Of a DNA stretch of 64,000 nt, positions 25,454 through 34,980 are shown piece after piece. Under the pieces are notes generated by a model, which had not been told where the DNA came from, did not search any database, and was given only the letters and a program-made list of their open reading frames with translations. The stretch comes from Flavobacteriales bacterium (GTDB taxonomy: Bacteria; Bacteroidota; Bacteroidia; Flavobacteriales_F; PHOS-HE28). A program made the translations under genes and the position numbers. The DNA lies in NCBI GenBank assembly GCA_026129465.1, contig JAHCIA010000001.1, forward strand, positions 505,964 through 569,963. Direction: 5' to 3'. Position 1 is the stretch's first letter. The number at the start of each line of letters is the position of its first letter.

Positions 25454-26331
25454 GTCCGCGCGGGATAGCGGTTGTTCGCGGGATCGGCCTTCAGCGCGTT
25501 GGCGGCGAGGAAGTAGCGCACGTGGTCCAGCGGCCAGTCGAGGACCACATGATCGCGTCGGATGAGCAACTGGTCGTGTGGTACGGGCGTGTCGACCACA
25601 TGGCAGCCACGTTCCGCACTGGCACAACTGCGGTGGCCGGCGGCGAACACGGCGCGGAAGCCTTCCACCGGCAGGTCCGTGAAACGACCATAGGGGTAGG
25701 CGAAATGTGGTGCTTCGCCCAGATGGGAGACGATCGTTCCGCGACTCCTGGCGATGTCCTCGGCAAGGGCTTCGGTCCCCAGGCGGGCCAATCTGTGGTG
25801 CTCCCAACTGTGCGAGCCTATCTCGTGGCCCATGGCCTTCAGCGCCGACACTTCGTCCCAGCCGAGGAAGGCCACCGGCGGAAAGTGCAAGCGCTCACCG
25901 CAGATCTCCCGGATGCGCTTTTCGTCCCGCAGGGCGATCAGGCCGGGGTTGATGAAGAAGCAGGCGCTGATGCCGTGGTCGCGCAGGATGCGGCCGCCAT
26001 CCAGATTGTTGCGGAAGCCGTCGTCGGAACTGATGCACAGGTAGGGCTTGTCGATCCGCGCCTCCAGCACGCGGTCCACCGCTTCACTGTAAGGGATGAA
26101 GGTGTGCGTGCGGCCCAGCTCCGCGATCAGGCGTTCCAGCGCGGGCAGTTCGTCGCTGAAGGTGTGGTGGATGTAGAGGAATTGCACGCGCGGTCTTTCC
26201 AGCGCGTCGGCCATGCGTCCGCTCCAGCGGTAGAAGGAACTCATTCCCGTGAGGGCGGCATGCCGCAATCGGCCACGCATGCCGGCTGGCGCGTATTCCT
26301 TGATCTCGGCGTAACGTTCGGCGAAGGGCAT
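25450..26331 (-). CDS. Polysaccharide deacetylase (NodB/CE4 fold)
   Basis: A 293-residue protein. NodB motifs visible are ISSDDGFRNN (Asp-Asp metal/base motif), GHEIGSHSWEHHRLARLG (HSxEH) and FAYPYGRF. CE4 enzymes remove N-acetyl groups from sugar polymers or intermediates. There is no obvious signal peptide, so it may act in the cytoplasm on a nucleotide-linked or lipid-linked sugar. The gene is coupled to the formyltransferase by a four-base overlap. Together they could deacetylate and then N-formylate one amino sugar; this is inference. Confidence 0.85.
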   Translation of the reverse strand: MPFAERYAEIKEYAPAGMRGRLRHAALTGMSSFYRWSGRMADALERPRVQFLYIHHTFSDELPALERLIAELGRTHTFIPYSEAVDRVLEARIDKPYLCISSDDGFRNNLDGGRILRDHGISACFFINPGLIALRDEKRIREICGERLHFPPVAFLGWDEVSALKAMGHEIGSHSWEHHRLARLGTEALAEDIARSRGTIVSHLGEAPHFAYPYGRFTDLPVEGFRAVFAAGHRSCASAERGCHVVDTPVPHDQLLIRRDHVVLDWPLDHVRYFLAANALKADPANNRYPART

Positions 26332-26353
26332 CGGTGGCGCGGTGCGCGGCGGC

Positions 26354-26361
26354 CGAAGTTA
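26354..26361 (-). promoter_or_regulatory. Candidate -7 element for the deacetylase-formyltransferase pair
   Basis: Minus-strand TAACTTCG, identical to the element before the FKBP gene. It begins 30 bases before the deacetylase ATG. Confidence 0.4.
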
Positions 26362-26372
26362 GCGGGCCGGCA

Positions 26373-27230
26373 TCAGCGGCGCGGCTCGGGCGGTGGTGTG
26401 TTGAAGGGCCGGTCCGGCTTGCGCATGTCACGCGCGTCGATGTCGCGCTCGAAGCGCCAATGGTCCTTGTCCCACACATAGGCGTCGTAGCTCAGGTCCG
26501 GGCCGTAGAAGGCACGCTGTCCTTCCAGGTCGCCACGTGTTGGGGAGAGGTGGTCCAGCACGATGCGGCCAAGTTGGGGTTCGTGCCGCAGCATCATGGT
26601 GGCCTGGAAGGAGAAGCCGAAGACCTGGCGCGTGCGACGGATCCGGCCCTCGCCGAAGAGCGGCGCCCCGAAGCGCGGCTGCCCGCCCTTGAAGTGGAGC
26701 ACGTCGATCACTTTGCGCGTCTCCACCTTACTGTGGCCCTTCCAGCCCAGCAGCGTGTACCACACCTTGCCGCCCTTGCGCACGGGGACCACCTCGTAGT
26801 ACAGTGCGCCGTACCAGCGCTCGGGTCCCAGTTCAGGCACCTCGGGAGCTGTGATCGCCGCTGTGCCATCCTTCAGCTCCGTCAGGATCGTACGCGATCC
26901 CTGCCGGTGCAGCAACAGACCCTCGTAGCGGTGCGTGCCGTCCGTGCGTGGCACGTTCCAGGTGATGAGCCGGAAGCTGCCGTCGGGTGCCTCCACGCGG
27001 CTCAGCGGAAGGTCCGTCAATGGTATCGTCAGCGCATCTGGCCGGGACAACACTTCCCGCAGTGTGGCCTTGAGCGCGGCGCTGATGCTGTCGCGCACCG
27101 CATCTCCGTTGGCCTGTTGCAGGGCCTTGGCCTCGGCGATCGCCTTGGGCAGTGCATTCTGCTCCTGCGCGTTCCCGGGAGAAGCGAAAAGCGTGAGGAG
27201 ATAGACCGGAAGGACAAGCCGCATGTGCAT
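26373..27230 (-). CDS. Secreted protein of unknown function
   Basis: A 286-residue protein with a clear signal peptide (MRLVLPVYLLTLFASPGNA, cleavage before QEQNA). The mature part has a helical stretch, then beta-rich sequence with ITWNVPRTDGTHRYEGLLL, WYTLLGWKGHSKVETRKVIDVL and FQATMMLRHEPQLGRIVLDHLSP. The end is proline-rich (RPFNTPPPEPRR). I do not recognise a named family, but the pattern occurs in Bacteroidota periplasmic proteins. Three ATGs overlap at 27224-27233; I chose 27230. It is downstream of the ferredoxin gene on the same strand. Confidence 0.7.
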   Translation of the reverse strand: MHMRLVLPVYLLTLFASPGNAQEQNALPKAIAEAKALQQANGDAVRDSISAALKATLREVLSRPDALTIPLTDLPLSRVEAPDGSFRLITWNVPRTDGTHRYEGLLLHRQGSRTILTELKDGTAAITAPEVPELGPERWYGALYYEVVPVRKGGKVWYTLLGWKGHSKVETRKVIDVLHFKGGQPRFGAPLFGEGRIRRTRQVFGFSFQATMMLRHEPQLGRIVLDHLSPTRGDLEGQRAFYGPDLSYDAYVWDKDHWRFERDIDARDMRKPDRPFNTPPPEPRR

Positions 27231-27280
27231 CATCAACGGCGAAGATCGGGCCGGTCGTGTCCCAACCCCTCGACCTCCAG

Positions 27281-27628
27281 CTACAAGTGCATGAACTCCT
27301 TCTTCGCCATCAACTGCTCCTTGGTCTCGCGGTGGTCGGGGTCGTCCACGCAGCAATCCACGGGGCAAACGGCGGCGCACTGCGGCTCATCGTGGAAGCC
27401 GGTGCATTCGGTGCATTTGTCGGAAACGATGTAGTAGACGTCCATGGCCACGGGCTTCTGGGCGGCGTCCGCATCGTAGCTGTTCCCCGTGGGGGTGGTC
27501 TGCGCACCATGCAACGCCGTGCCGTCGCCAAGCCGCCATTCCACGCCACCCTCGTAGATGGCGTTGTTGGGACATTCGGGTTCACATGCACCGCAGTTGA
27601 TGCATTCGTCGGTGATCATGATCGCCAT
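27281..27628 (-). CDS. 4Fe-4S dicluster ferredoxin
   Basis: A 115-residue ferredoxin with two iron-sulfur binding sets. The first is CINCGACEPECP (Cx2Cx2Cx3C). The second is CTECTGFHDEPQCAAVCPVDC, with a longer loop, as in the Allochromatium-type 2[4Fe-4S] family. An insertion of about 40 residues separates the clusters. It is likely an electron carrier. It is divergent from the acyl-CoA reductase gene across 99 bases. The start ATG MAIMITDE fits the family exactly. Confidence 0.93.
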   Translation of the reverse strand: MAIMITDECINCGACEPECPNNAIYEGGVEWRLGDGTALHGAQTTPTGNSYDADAAQKPVAMDVYYIVSDKCTECTGFHDEPQCAAVCPVDCCVDDPDHRETKEQLMAKKEFMHL

Positions 27629-27640
27629 GGCGGGGAGGTC

Positions 27641-27648
27641 TACTTTTG
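27641..27648 (+). promoter_or_regulatory. Candidate -7 element for the acyl-CoA reductase gene
   Basis: TACTTTTG matches TAnnTTTG exactly on the plus strand. It lies 87 bases upstream of the start at 27728, which would give a leader of about 75 bases. Confidence 0.4.
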
Positions 27649-27727
27649 TGCGCCCGCCGCGCGGTACAGCGTACCAGGCGTTCCAGGCGGCGGCAAAGAT
27701 AGGATCCGCAACAGGGTGGTGAAGGGC

Positions 27728-28804
27728 ATGGTCCGGAGCACTGGGAACACGGTCACCGATCGCTTGGTCGCACTGGCGCAACTGGGCCGCGTGATGGGCG
27801 CCATCGGCCGCAGGGAACCCTGGCAGGGAGATGCCCTCGGGCTGGCGGAGATCGAATACGACGCGTTGGATGCCGCCGTGCGCCGCGCTGCACAGGCCAA
27901 CGGCTGGGCCACCGAGGAGAACGTACGACACGCTTTCGTGGCGTGGTCCCAAGCGCTTGATGGGGATGCGCCCGCGCGTTGGCTGGCGGCCTATCCGGAA
28001 CTGGCGCATGATGGACGACCGCAGCGCACCGTGGGCCTGGTGCTCCCGGGCAATGTGCCGTTGGTGGGCCTGCACGATCTGCTGTGCGTATGGCTCAGCG
28101 GACACCGCGCCGTGGCAAAGAACTCCACGCAGGAACCGGAGCTGCTGCCCCTGCTGGCCGGGGTGTTGGAACGATTCGTGCCCAGCACCGAGGAACAAGT
28201 GTCTTTCACAGCGGGCCGCCTGGGCACGGTGGATGCCGTGATCGCCACGGGCAGCGACAACACCGCACGCTATTTCGAGCACTACTTCGGCCACCTGCCG
28301 CGCATCGTGCGGAAAAGCCGGGTGAGCGTGGCCGTGCTGGATGGCACCGAGACCGACGCCGAACTGGCCGCGCTGGGCGAGGATGTGTTCCGCTACTTCG
28401 GCCTGGGTTGCCGCAACGTGTCCAAGCTCTATCTGCCGCAGGACTTCGACCTGGACCGTCTCTTCGGGGCCTTCTTCGCGTGGAAGGACATCGTGCACCA
28501 CAAGAAGTACGGCAACAACTACGACTACACCCGCGCGCTCTGGTTGTTGGATCGCGTTCCTTTCCTGGAGAACGGATTTCTCCTGCTCCGCGAAGTGGAG
28601 GCCCTGCCCAGCGCCGTGGCCACTTTGCATTACACACGCTACACCGATCGCGAAGCGGTAAATACCGACCTGAGGTCACACGTGGACAAGATCCAATGCA
28701 TCGTGGGCCATGGGCGAATTCCATTCGGCCAGGCGCAACACCCGGCCCTGTGGGACTATGCTGACGACGTGGATACCATGCGGTTCCTGATGGAGCTGCG
28801 ATGA
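27728..28804 (+). CDS. Acyl-CoA reductase, LuxC-like
   Basis: A 358-residue aldehyde-dehydrogenase-superfamily protein of the acyl-CoA reductase family. It has the nucleotide-binding region VGLVLPGNVPLVGLHDLLC, GTVDAVIATGSDNTARYFEHYF, and the catalytic Cys in YFGLGCRNVSKLYLP. It reduces acyl-CoA to the aldehyde with NADPH. In Bacteroidota it is often beside a ferredoxin, as here; its substrate is not known. I start at the ATG at 27728. The end is followed at once by the duplicated fragment at 28810. Confidence 0.88.
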   Translation: MVRSTGNTVTDRLVALAQLGRVMGAIGRREPWQGDALGLAEIEYDALDAAVRRAAQANGWATEENVRHAFVAWSQALDGDAPARWLAAYPELAHDGRPQRTVGLVLPGNVPLVGLHDLLCVWLSGHRAVAKNSTQEPELLPLLAGVLERFVPSTEEQVSFTAGRLGTVDAVIATGSDNTARYFEHYFGHLPRIVRKSRVSVAVLDGTETDAELAALGEDVFRYFGLGCRNVSKLYLPQDFDLDRLFGAFFAWKDIVHHKKYGNNYDYTRALWLLDRVPFLENGFLLLREVEALPSAVATLHYTRYTDREAVNTDLRSHVDKIQCIVGHGRIPFGQAQHPALWDYADDVDTMRFLMELR

Positions 28805-28809
28805 CCTAC

Positions 28810-28969
28810 GGGCACTACTCGTAGCAACCCAGGTCGAAGCCTTCGCCGTCGCAGTTGCGCATGTCGCCATTGATATCCTGGATGGCCTCGATGGTGCTGG
28901 AGGTGCCCCGGTTGCGGGCGAAGGCGCCCTGCGTGAGCCGGAAGTTGCGTTCCACGCTGCTGACGAAAC
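28810..28969 (-). pseudogene. Truncated duplicate of the beta-helix lipoprotein gene 3' end
   Basis: 160 bases match 32888-33047 with about six differences (~96%), in the same orientation. They encode the last ~50 residues of that protein ([20 protein letters not shown] onward). One difference turns the final Trp codon into a stop. The match ends abruptly at 28969, next to a hairpin. It is a dead copy unless translated as a short peptide. Confidence 0.85.
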
Positions 28970-28971
28970 TG

Positions 28972-29008
28972 AAAAAACTCTGCAGGGTCTCTCGCAGAGG
29001 ACCCTGCA
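28972..29008 (-). terminator. Rho-independent terminator-like hairpin, minus strand
   Basis: TGCAGGGTC (28981-28989) pairs with GACCCTGCA (29000-29008), with a further CTC/GAG pairing inside the loop. On the minus strand it is followed by a T-rich run (GAGTTTTTTC, 28972-28980). No intact minus-strand gene lies upstream of it, so it may have arrived with the duplicated fragment. Confidence 0.5.
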
Positions 29009-29612
<604 letters not shown>

Positions 29613-30632
29613 ATGACCTCTCGCGCGATGGACAATAGGTGGCCGGGCAATAGCCTTGGCTGCATGCTCGGTTGCCTGTTGTTCATGGCCGCTTTGCCCT
29701 GTATGGCCCAGAACCTGGTGCCCAACCCCTCCTTCGAGGAGTTCACGGATTGCCTGGAGGTGAACACCGCCTATACCGTGGAAACCGGCCCCTTGGGTTG
29801 GTTCTCGGCTGGAGGTACTGGCGATTACTACTTGAGTTGCCTGCCATACGGGGCGTTCAATGGGGTACCCCTCAGTTCCGCGGCTTTCCAATATCCACAG
29901 GATGGGGAGTGCTACGCAGGTGTGGTTACTTACCAACAGAGCCCAGAGGTTCGCGAATTCTTCATGATCGAGCTTTTGCAACCTTTGATGGTAGGTCAAA
30001 CCTACTTTGCCAGCTTCTTTGCGAACGCGGCTTGGAACGGGAGTTTACCCTACCCGCCAGTTTACCTTGCATCGAGCCACGTGGGCATGAAGTTCACCAC
30101 ACAACCAAGTCCATGGGTGAACGGAGACCCCTGGCCGACCGGTGACAATGAGGCGCACGTGTACCACCCTTGGATCATTGCGGACACCGTGGGTTGGACC
30201 TTGGTGAGCGGCAGCTTCGTGGCCGACAGTGCCTACCAGTACGTGATGATCGGGAACCACTTCGACAATGCCAACACGGATACACTCCACTTTGCCACAT
30301 TTGCTTGGACGCCGAGAGCGTACACGTTGATAGATAACGTGTGCGTTTCACCGGATCCCAAGGGGTGTCCTTTGGCGCTGGGAGTATCCGAGCCAGAATT
30401 GAATGCGGTGGTGTTGTTCCCCAACCCGGCGAGTGCGGAGATCGCGTTGGGCGGAGTGCCAGTTGGTAGCAACATCAGCATCCATGACGCGCTGGGGCGG
30501 TTGGTGTGGCGTGAAGAGAAGATGGGCGGCAGTTGGCGTAAGAACGTGCGGGCATGGGCCAGAGGCACCTATGTGCTGCGCTTGGAGCAAGAGGGGAGGA
30601 TTCGTTCGTTCAAGTTCGTGTTGATCGAGTAG
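29613..30632 (+). CDS. T9SS-exported protein with carbohydrate-binding-like module
   Basis: A 339-residue protein. A signal peptide (GCLLFMAALPCMA) is followed by QNLVPNPSFEEFTDCLE, the standard opening of a Bacteroidota beta-sandwich module often joined to OmpA or T9SS domains. The body is a jelly-roll-like fold to about residue 240. The end is a T9SS sorting domain (VVLFPNPASAEIALG, IHDALGRLVW, GTYVLRLEQEGRIRSFKFVL). It may be a surface adhesin. Base composition is lower in G+C than the neighbours. The initiating ATG could be 29613 or 29628. Confidence 0.8.
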   Translation: MTSRAMDNRWPGNSLGCMLGCLLFMAALPCMAQNLVPNPSFEEFTDCLEVNTAYTVETGPLGWFSAGGTGDYYLSCLPYGAFNGVPLSSAAFQYPQDGECYAGVVTYQQSPEVREFFMIELLQPLMVGQTYFASFFANAAWNGSLPYPPVYLASSHVGMKFTTQPSPWVNGDPWPTGDNEAHVYHPWIIADTVGWTLVSGSFVADSAYQYVMIGNHFDNANTDTLHFATFAWTPRAYTLIDNVCVSPDPKGCPLALGVSEPELNAVVLFPNPASAEIALGGVPVGSNISIHDALGRLVWREEKMGGSWRKNVRAWARGTYVLRLEQEGRIRSFKFVLIE

Positions 30633-30641
30633 CGGAGATCC

Positions 30642-30679
30642 GGTCTTCGGAAGAGAATGAACTCAAACAACCGAAGACC
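30642..30679 (+). promoter_or_regulatory. Inverted repeat abutting the start codon of the next gene
   Basis: GGTCTTCGG (30642-30650) and CCGAAGACC (30671-30679) are perfect 9-bp complements separated by 20 bases. The right arm ends at the base before the ATG at 30680. As RNA it could hide or frame the start; as DNA it could be an operator. There is no T run, so it is not a normal terminator. Confidence 0.5.
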
Positions 30680-32782
30680 ATGAAACATACAATTCAAAGG
30701 CCGTGGACCTTGGCCGCTTGCGTGCTGACCATGTGGCCGCTGAATGCACAAGTCACCACGCCAGCTAATTCAGGCTTTTCTGGCGATTTCGTCGGCTGGG
30801 ACAATACGGTGACGAACGACCCGCTGATGATCCGGCACGATGCGAACCAGCCGATCGAGTTCTACACACATGGCCTGCAACGGATGCGGCTTTATCCCAC
30901 CGGAACCATCAATGTGAACACCTACCCTGGCATTCCGCAGAACGGCTATTTGGGCATCAGCAACCAGCCCCTGTTCTTCACCAATACCCAGGGGCCATTC
31001 ACCAGGTTGCATCTGGCCGATAGCACCACCAATTCACCGGGTGTCTATGCGCAGCAGCGCGGCTTCCGGCCCTGGCAGCGCAATGGTGTCACCTTCACCG
31101 GCAATGGGGACCATGGATACGTGGGCCAGAAGTACCACTTCAACAGCGGAGGCGGACTGATCAACGACCGCACGGACATGGTGGTGCAGTGGAGCAATGA
31201 CCTGGATGGTTCGTTCGGGCCAGACATCCTCACCTTCCGGTTCACCACATCGCCGCTGGCAGGAACGAACACCGGAGCGCGCAGCTATGAAGGACTGGAA
31301 GGCATGCGGCTGTTCCCGGAAAGCCACCACAGCATACTCGTGGGAATTGGTGATTACCAGGCGGAAAGCTTTGTGCAAGGGGTGGACATTCAGCCTGAGG
31401 AGCGCCTCGACATCCTGGACCGTACCATCCGCCTGCGGGATTTCGTGCATCCTACGCTCTACCGGAATGATTCGCTGTACCGTGTTCTGGTGGCCGACTC
31501 CACCGATGGACGGGTCTATTGGCGGCCGATCGACAACTTCAACGGTTCCGACTGCACCTGGACGCTGCAAGGCCCGCCGGGTTCCAACAGTTCCATCTCC
31601 ACGGCCTACCCGGCCAATCCCGGCTGCCCGCAGATGCCGCAGGGCGTGGGCATCGGCCTGCAGTTGCCCAAGGCCAAGTTGGACGTGCATCATGAGGTCT
31701 TCTCCGAGTTGGACCGTATCGCGATCCGCGGCACAGTGGTGCCGAATGTCCAACAGGATCATTTCGGGATGTATGGGTTCTGCCTACCCACCGGCGCAGC
31801 AGTGGGCCTGAACAGCTACGGTGTGCGCGGCCTGTCCCGCAATGGCCGCGGTACATACGGCGTATCCGGCCGTGGAGAGTTGACCACCACGCAAGCGGCT
31901 TTGGGTGGGTCAGTCTATGGTGTGCATGGCGTGGCAGTGAAGTCCTTCAATTTGGGCACTGGGTTAGTTGCAAGCGTGTATGGCCAGGCCATTGTCCCCG
32001 ACACTTCCATGGCCAACTGGTGGGGCGGCTACTTCGAGGGCCGCGGTTTTCTGGGCGCCTCGGCATGGACCTATTCCGACGCGAACCTGAAGACCGGCAT
32101 CGAGGAGCTGGCCTTGGAGGAGGCGCTGGACCTGGTGCTGCAACTGAAGCCCAAGCGCTACGCCTTCGCCGCTGCCGAGATGCCTTACCTCTCCCTGCCC
32201 ACGGGCGGGCAGATCGGTCTGCTCTCGCAAGAGGTGGAAGCCATCCTGCCGGAACTGGTCATGGACGTGGAACGCCCTGCGGCGATCGACAGCACGGGCA
32301 CGGAGACCGAGCCGGCACTGACCTTCAAGGCCATGAACTATGATGGGCTGATCCCCGTGCTGGTGGGCGCCGTGCAAGCGCAACAGCAGGTCATCGCCCA
32401 GCTACAGGAACAGATGGCCGCCATGCAAGAGCAAGTGGCCGCCTGCTGCGCCCAGGACACGGACAAGGCCTACCAGCCCGGGCCGATGGACGGCCACGGC
32501 GAGGTGAAGAAGGACCCCACCTTGGAGCGCCTGCTGCGCATCGACCCCAACCCCTTCACCGACGCCACCACCGTACGATACACGCTGGAACGTGCGGGCC
32601 GCATGCAACTGCTGGTGAACAGCGGCGACGGCAAGCAATTGCAGGTGCTGCATGAGGGTCTGGCCTCGGCGGGAGACCACAGCTATGATTGGAATACCGC
32701 GCAGCTGGCACCGGGCGTGTACTACGTGACGCTGTTGCTGGATGGCGAGCCGCTGGTGAAGCGGGCGGTGAAGGTGCGGTAG
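30680..32782 (+). CDS. T9SS protein with S74-like intramolecular chaperone domain
   Basis: A 700-residue protein. A signal peptide ([15 protein letters not shown]) precedes a long beta-rich passenger with many aromatic and Gly residues. At about residues 465-560 lies the endosialidase-chaperone/S74 pattern ([63 protein letters not shown]). A short coiled coil ([20 protein letters not shown]) follows. The end is a T9SS domain ([28 protein letters not shown]). In phage fibres this chaperone trimerises the shaft and then cleaves itself. I start at the ATG at 30680. Confidence 0.82.
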   Translation: MKHTIQRPWTLAACVLTMWPLNAQVTTPANSGFSGDFVGWDNTVTNDPLMIRHDANQPIEFYTHGLQRMRLYPTGTINVNTYPGIPQNGYLGISNQPLFFTNTQGPFTRLHLADSTTNSPGVYAQQRGFRPWQRNGVTFTGNGDHGYVGQKYHFNSGGGLINDRTDMVVQWSNDLDGSFGPDILTFRFTTSPLAGTNTGARSYEGLEGMRLFPESHHSILVGIGDYQAESFVQGVDIQPEERLDILDRTIRLRDFVHPTLYRNDSLYRVLVADSTDGRVYWRPIDNFNGSDCTWTLQGPPGSNSSISTAYPANPGCPQMPQGVGIGLQLPKAKLDVHHEVFSELDRIAIRGTVVPNVQQDHFGMYGFCLPTGAAVGLNSYGVRGLSRNGRGTYGVSGRGELTTTQAALGGSVYGVHGVAVKSFNLGTGLVASVYGQAIVPDTSMANWWGGYFEGRGFLGASAWTYSDANLKTGIEELALEEALDLVLQLKPKRYAFAAAEMPYLSLPTGGQIGLLSQEVEAILPELVMDVERPAAIDSTGTETEPALTFKAMNYDGLIPVLVGAVQAQQQVIAQLQEQMAAMQEQVAACCAQDTDKAYQPGPMDGHGEVKKDPTLERLLRIDPNPFTDATTVRYTLERAGRMQLLVNSGDGKQLQVLHEGLASAGDHSYDWNTAQLAPGVYYVTLLLDGEPLVKRAVKVR

Positions 32783-32810
32783 GCGGGGCGCATGAACGTA
32801 CGAAAGCTGG

Positions 32811-32852
32811 GAAGCCCCGTGTGTTGGATCACCCACATGCGGGGCTTCTGCT
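32811..32852 (+). terminator. Terminator-like hairpin after the S74/T9SS gene
   Basis: GAAGCCCC (32811-32818) pairs with GGGGCTTC (32841-32848), with additional partial GTG/CAC pairing in the loop, followed by TGCTTG. It may serve both this gene and the convergent minus-strand gene. Confidence 0.5.
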
Positions 32853-32880
32853 TGAACAGGGTGATCGACAAAGCGCCCCC

Positions 32881-34386
32881 TCAATCCGGGCACCACTCGT
32901 AGCAGCCCAGGTCGAAGCCTTCGCCATCGCAGTTGCGCATGTCGCCATTGATGTCCTGGATGGCCTCGATGGTGCTGGAGGTGCCCCGGTTGCGGGCGAA
33001 GGCGCCCTGTGTGAGGCGGAAGTTGCGTTCCACGCTGCTGACGAAACCGGGCTCGATATTGCGCCAGATACGGTCCTGGAAGGGGAACCAGTCCAGGTTG
33101 GAGGTGGCCTGGTCGGTGCGCAGGATGAAGCGGTCGAAGGTGAATTGCGGTGCCACGGCGTCATTGAACTCCAGCAGGAATTCGTTGGGATTGCCGCCGT
33201 AGATGATGCCGTTGAGGAACTGGCTGTTCAGGATCTCGCGTACCTGCACATTGCCGGTGATGTCGGCGTAGGTGTTGGTCATCACGAAGGCGGGCGTCTG
33301 CCGGATGCCGTAGTTCCAGTAATTGGCGATGGTGCTGTGGTTGAAGAAGTACTCGCCGCCGCCGGTGAGGGCCACGGCGTACTGGCCGCAGTCGCCCACG
33401 AGCAGGTTGTTGCTGGTGATGCGGAAGTTGCGGCTGAGGATGCCCGCCGCGCTGCAGTTGCGGATGCGCACGTTGTTGAGCACCACCTTGGCGGCGCTGG
33501 TGGGCGCGTCGGGCACCAGCGGCCAGTTCTCGCATTGTATGCCGATCAAAGCGTTCTTGATGAGCACATGCTCGAACACGTTGTCCTGCCCGGCCGGTCC
33601 GTCGTTGATCCAGATGCGGTCCCACTGTCCGGGCAGTTCGCTGTAAAAGGGCTCCAGCCGGTCGCTCTGGAAGGTGATCAGCTGTTCCAAGCTCCCCTGT
33701 GCCAGGATCCGTCCCCAGCGGTAGATCCACAGGCCGCCGCCGCCGTGCACATGCACACGCACCCCGGGCTGGATCTGCAGGGTGCTGCACGAATCCACTG
33801 CCGCGTAGCCGTAGATCACGTAGGGCTTGTCGTTGGGCCAGGTGACGGTCTCGCAGATTGTGTTGCCGTTCTGGTCCGTGCCCCCGGCGATGATGCTGAA
33901 GGGCGGGAAGCCCTGGATGAAGCGGTCCGGGAAGAAGAAGTGGGCGTCCTGCCCCCAGGCCACCAGCAGCACCTTCTGCTCGTTGCCGTTGGTGAGGAAA
34001 ACGATGTGGTCCTCGTGGATCAGGGGGCTGTTCTGGCCGGTCTGGTCCAGGCTGGCCTCCACAAAAACGTACACGCTGTCGCCTCCCAGGATCTCCACCC
34101 CCTCGAAGCTGGTGCCGGACACGCCGTCCACATTGATGCGGAAGGGGGAGGGGCCGCCGCCCTCCAGCACGATGTTCACCCGCACAGCGCGGTTCTCCAG
34201 GTTGCGGGCCACGAAGCGCTTGGTGACCGAGAAAGGCACCGTGGTGAAAATGGTGTCGAAGAGCATCGTGTCCAAGCTGAACTCCAGCCGCACGCCGGGG
34301 TCGTCAGTAAAGAGGCGGTCCCGGCGACAGGCCCCCAGCAGCAGGGCGGCCAGGAAAAGGAAAAGGAGGGGGCGCAGGGTGTTCAA
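32881..34386 (-). CDS. Lipoprotein with right-handed beta-helix fold
   Basis: A 501-residue protein. The signal sequence has a lipobox LLGAC, giving a lipid-anchored protein. A beta-sandwich region (about residues 25-150) precedes a parallel beta-helix-like region ([57 protein letters not shown]). The end is the segment duplicated at 28810. This family is common in Bacteroidota, with unknown binding partners. Both possible starts are TTG. I chose 34386, because the earlier TTG at 34395 overlaps a CATCTTTG element that looks like the promoter. Confidence 0.75.
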   Translation of the reverse strand: MNTLRPLLFLFLAALLLGACRRDRLFTDDPGVRLEFSLDTMLFDTIFTTVPFSVTKRFVARNLENRAVRVNIVLEGGGPSPFRINVDGVSGTSFEGVEILGGDSVYVFVEASLDQTGQNSPLIHEDHIVFLTNGNEQKVLLVAWGQDAHFFFPDRFIQGFPPFSIIAGGTDQNGNTICETVTWPNDKPYVIYGYAAVDSCSTLQIQPGVRVHVHGGGGLWIYRWGRILAQGSLEQLITFQSDRLEPFYSELPGQWDRIWINDGPAGQDNVFEHVLIKNALIGIQCENWPLVPDAPTSAAKVVLNNVRIRNCSAAGILSRNFRITSNNLLVGDCGQYAVALTGGGEYFFNHSTIANYWNYGIRQTPAFVMTNTYADITGNVQVREILNSQFLNGIIYGGNPNEFLLEFNDAVAPQFTFDRFILRTDQATSNLDWFPFQDRIWRNIEPGFVSSVERNFRLTQGAFARNRGTSSTIEAIQDINGDMRNCDGEGFDLGCYEWCPD

Positions 34387-34474
34387 TGCTGGCAAAGATG
34401 GCCCGTGGGTGCGCTTCCTACGCTCGCAGAGGGGCGATCATTGCCCAGGGCTTCGCTGGAAAGGGGGATAAGCT

Positions 34475-34482
34475 TACATTTG
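34475..34482 (+). promoter_or_regulatory. Candidate -7 element for the L31 gene
   Basis: TACATTTG matches TAnnTTTG exactly. It begins 41 bases before the ATG of the L31 gene at 34516. Confidence 0.5.
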
Positions 34483-34515
34483 CGGCCCGCTGGCCAGCAG
34501 GCCGGCACGCAGACC

Positions 34516-34782
34516 ATGAAAAAGGACATCCACCCCACAAGCTACCGCCTCGTGGTGTTCAAGGACATGAGCAACGACTACATGTTCGTAGGCAAGAGTT
34601 GCGCCTCCACCAAGGACACCATCACCTGGGAGGACGGCAACGAATACCCGCTGGTGAAGCTCGACATCAGCCACACCTCGCACCCCTTCTACACCGGCAA
34701 GATGATGCTGGTGGATACCGCGGGCCGCGTGGACAAGTTCAAGAAGCGCTTCGCCAAGCACCAGGAGAAGAAAGCCGGCTGA
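34516..34782 (+). CDS. rpmE2: 50S ribosomal protein L31, type B
   Basis: An 88-residue protein opening [20 protein letters not shown], typical of type B L31. It has the conserved [19 protein letters not shown] and [13 protein letters not shown]. It lacks the four-Cys zinc motif of type A L31, so this is the zinc-independent form. It is a component of the large ribosomal subunit. It stands alone with its own promoter and terminator. The ATG is obvious from the family's fixed N-terminus. Confidence 0.97.
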   Translation: MKKDIHPTSYRLVVFKDMSNDYMFVGKSCASTKDTITWEDGNEYPLVKLDISHTSHPFYTGKMMLVDTAGRVDKFKKRFAKHQEKKAG

Positions 34783-34811
34783 GGCCGTTCCCTTCATCCC
34801 CAAGCACAATG

Positions 34812-34840
34812 AAGCCCCTGCTGAAGAGCGGGGGCTTTTT
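34812..34840 (+). terminator. Rho-independent terminator of rpmE2
   Basis: AAGCCCC (34812-34818) pairs with GGGGCTT (34831-34837), followed by TTT and a further TTT after GC. This is a strong textbook terminator. Confidence 0.85.
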
Positions 34841-34874
34841 GCTTTGGGAGCGAGGAAGTTGTGGTGTTGAAGCT

Positions 34875-34980
34875 GGTTCCTTCGCTTCGCTGGGAATGAC
34901 CGGTTGAAGGTTGCTGGCCTGTTGGTTGGGGCCAAGCTCCAACTCCTCAACCTGTCAACCTCCAACAGCCTTTTCAACCC
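34875..34980. repeat. Repetitive spacer with an imperfect palindrome
   Basis: The left part reads on the minus strand GTCATTCCCAGCGAAGCGAA, which resembles a repeat (peptide reading VIPSEAKEP) widespread in environmental genomes. From 34902 to 34979 an imperfect inverted repeat follows: GGTTGAAGG arms and GTTGG units on one side, CCTTTTCAACC and CCAAC units on the other. It overlaps the last bases of the DUF1801 gene. Confidence 0.5.

Noticed and set aside
24674-25807. 377-residue version of the formyltransferase
   Set aside because: The extra 118 residues overlap the deacetylase and have no family pattern. The ATG at 25453 fits the fold.
27281-28630. 449-residue version of the ferredoxin
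   Set aside because: The first ~330 residues are antisense to the acyl-CoA reductase. The ferredoxin starts at 27628.
32689-34782. 697-residue plus-strand frame ending with L31
   Set aside because: Only the last 88 codons are real (rpmE2). The rest is antisense to the beta-helix lipoprotein.
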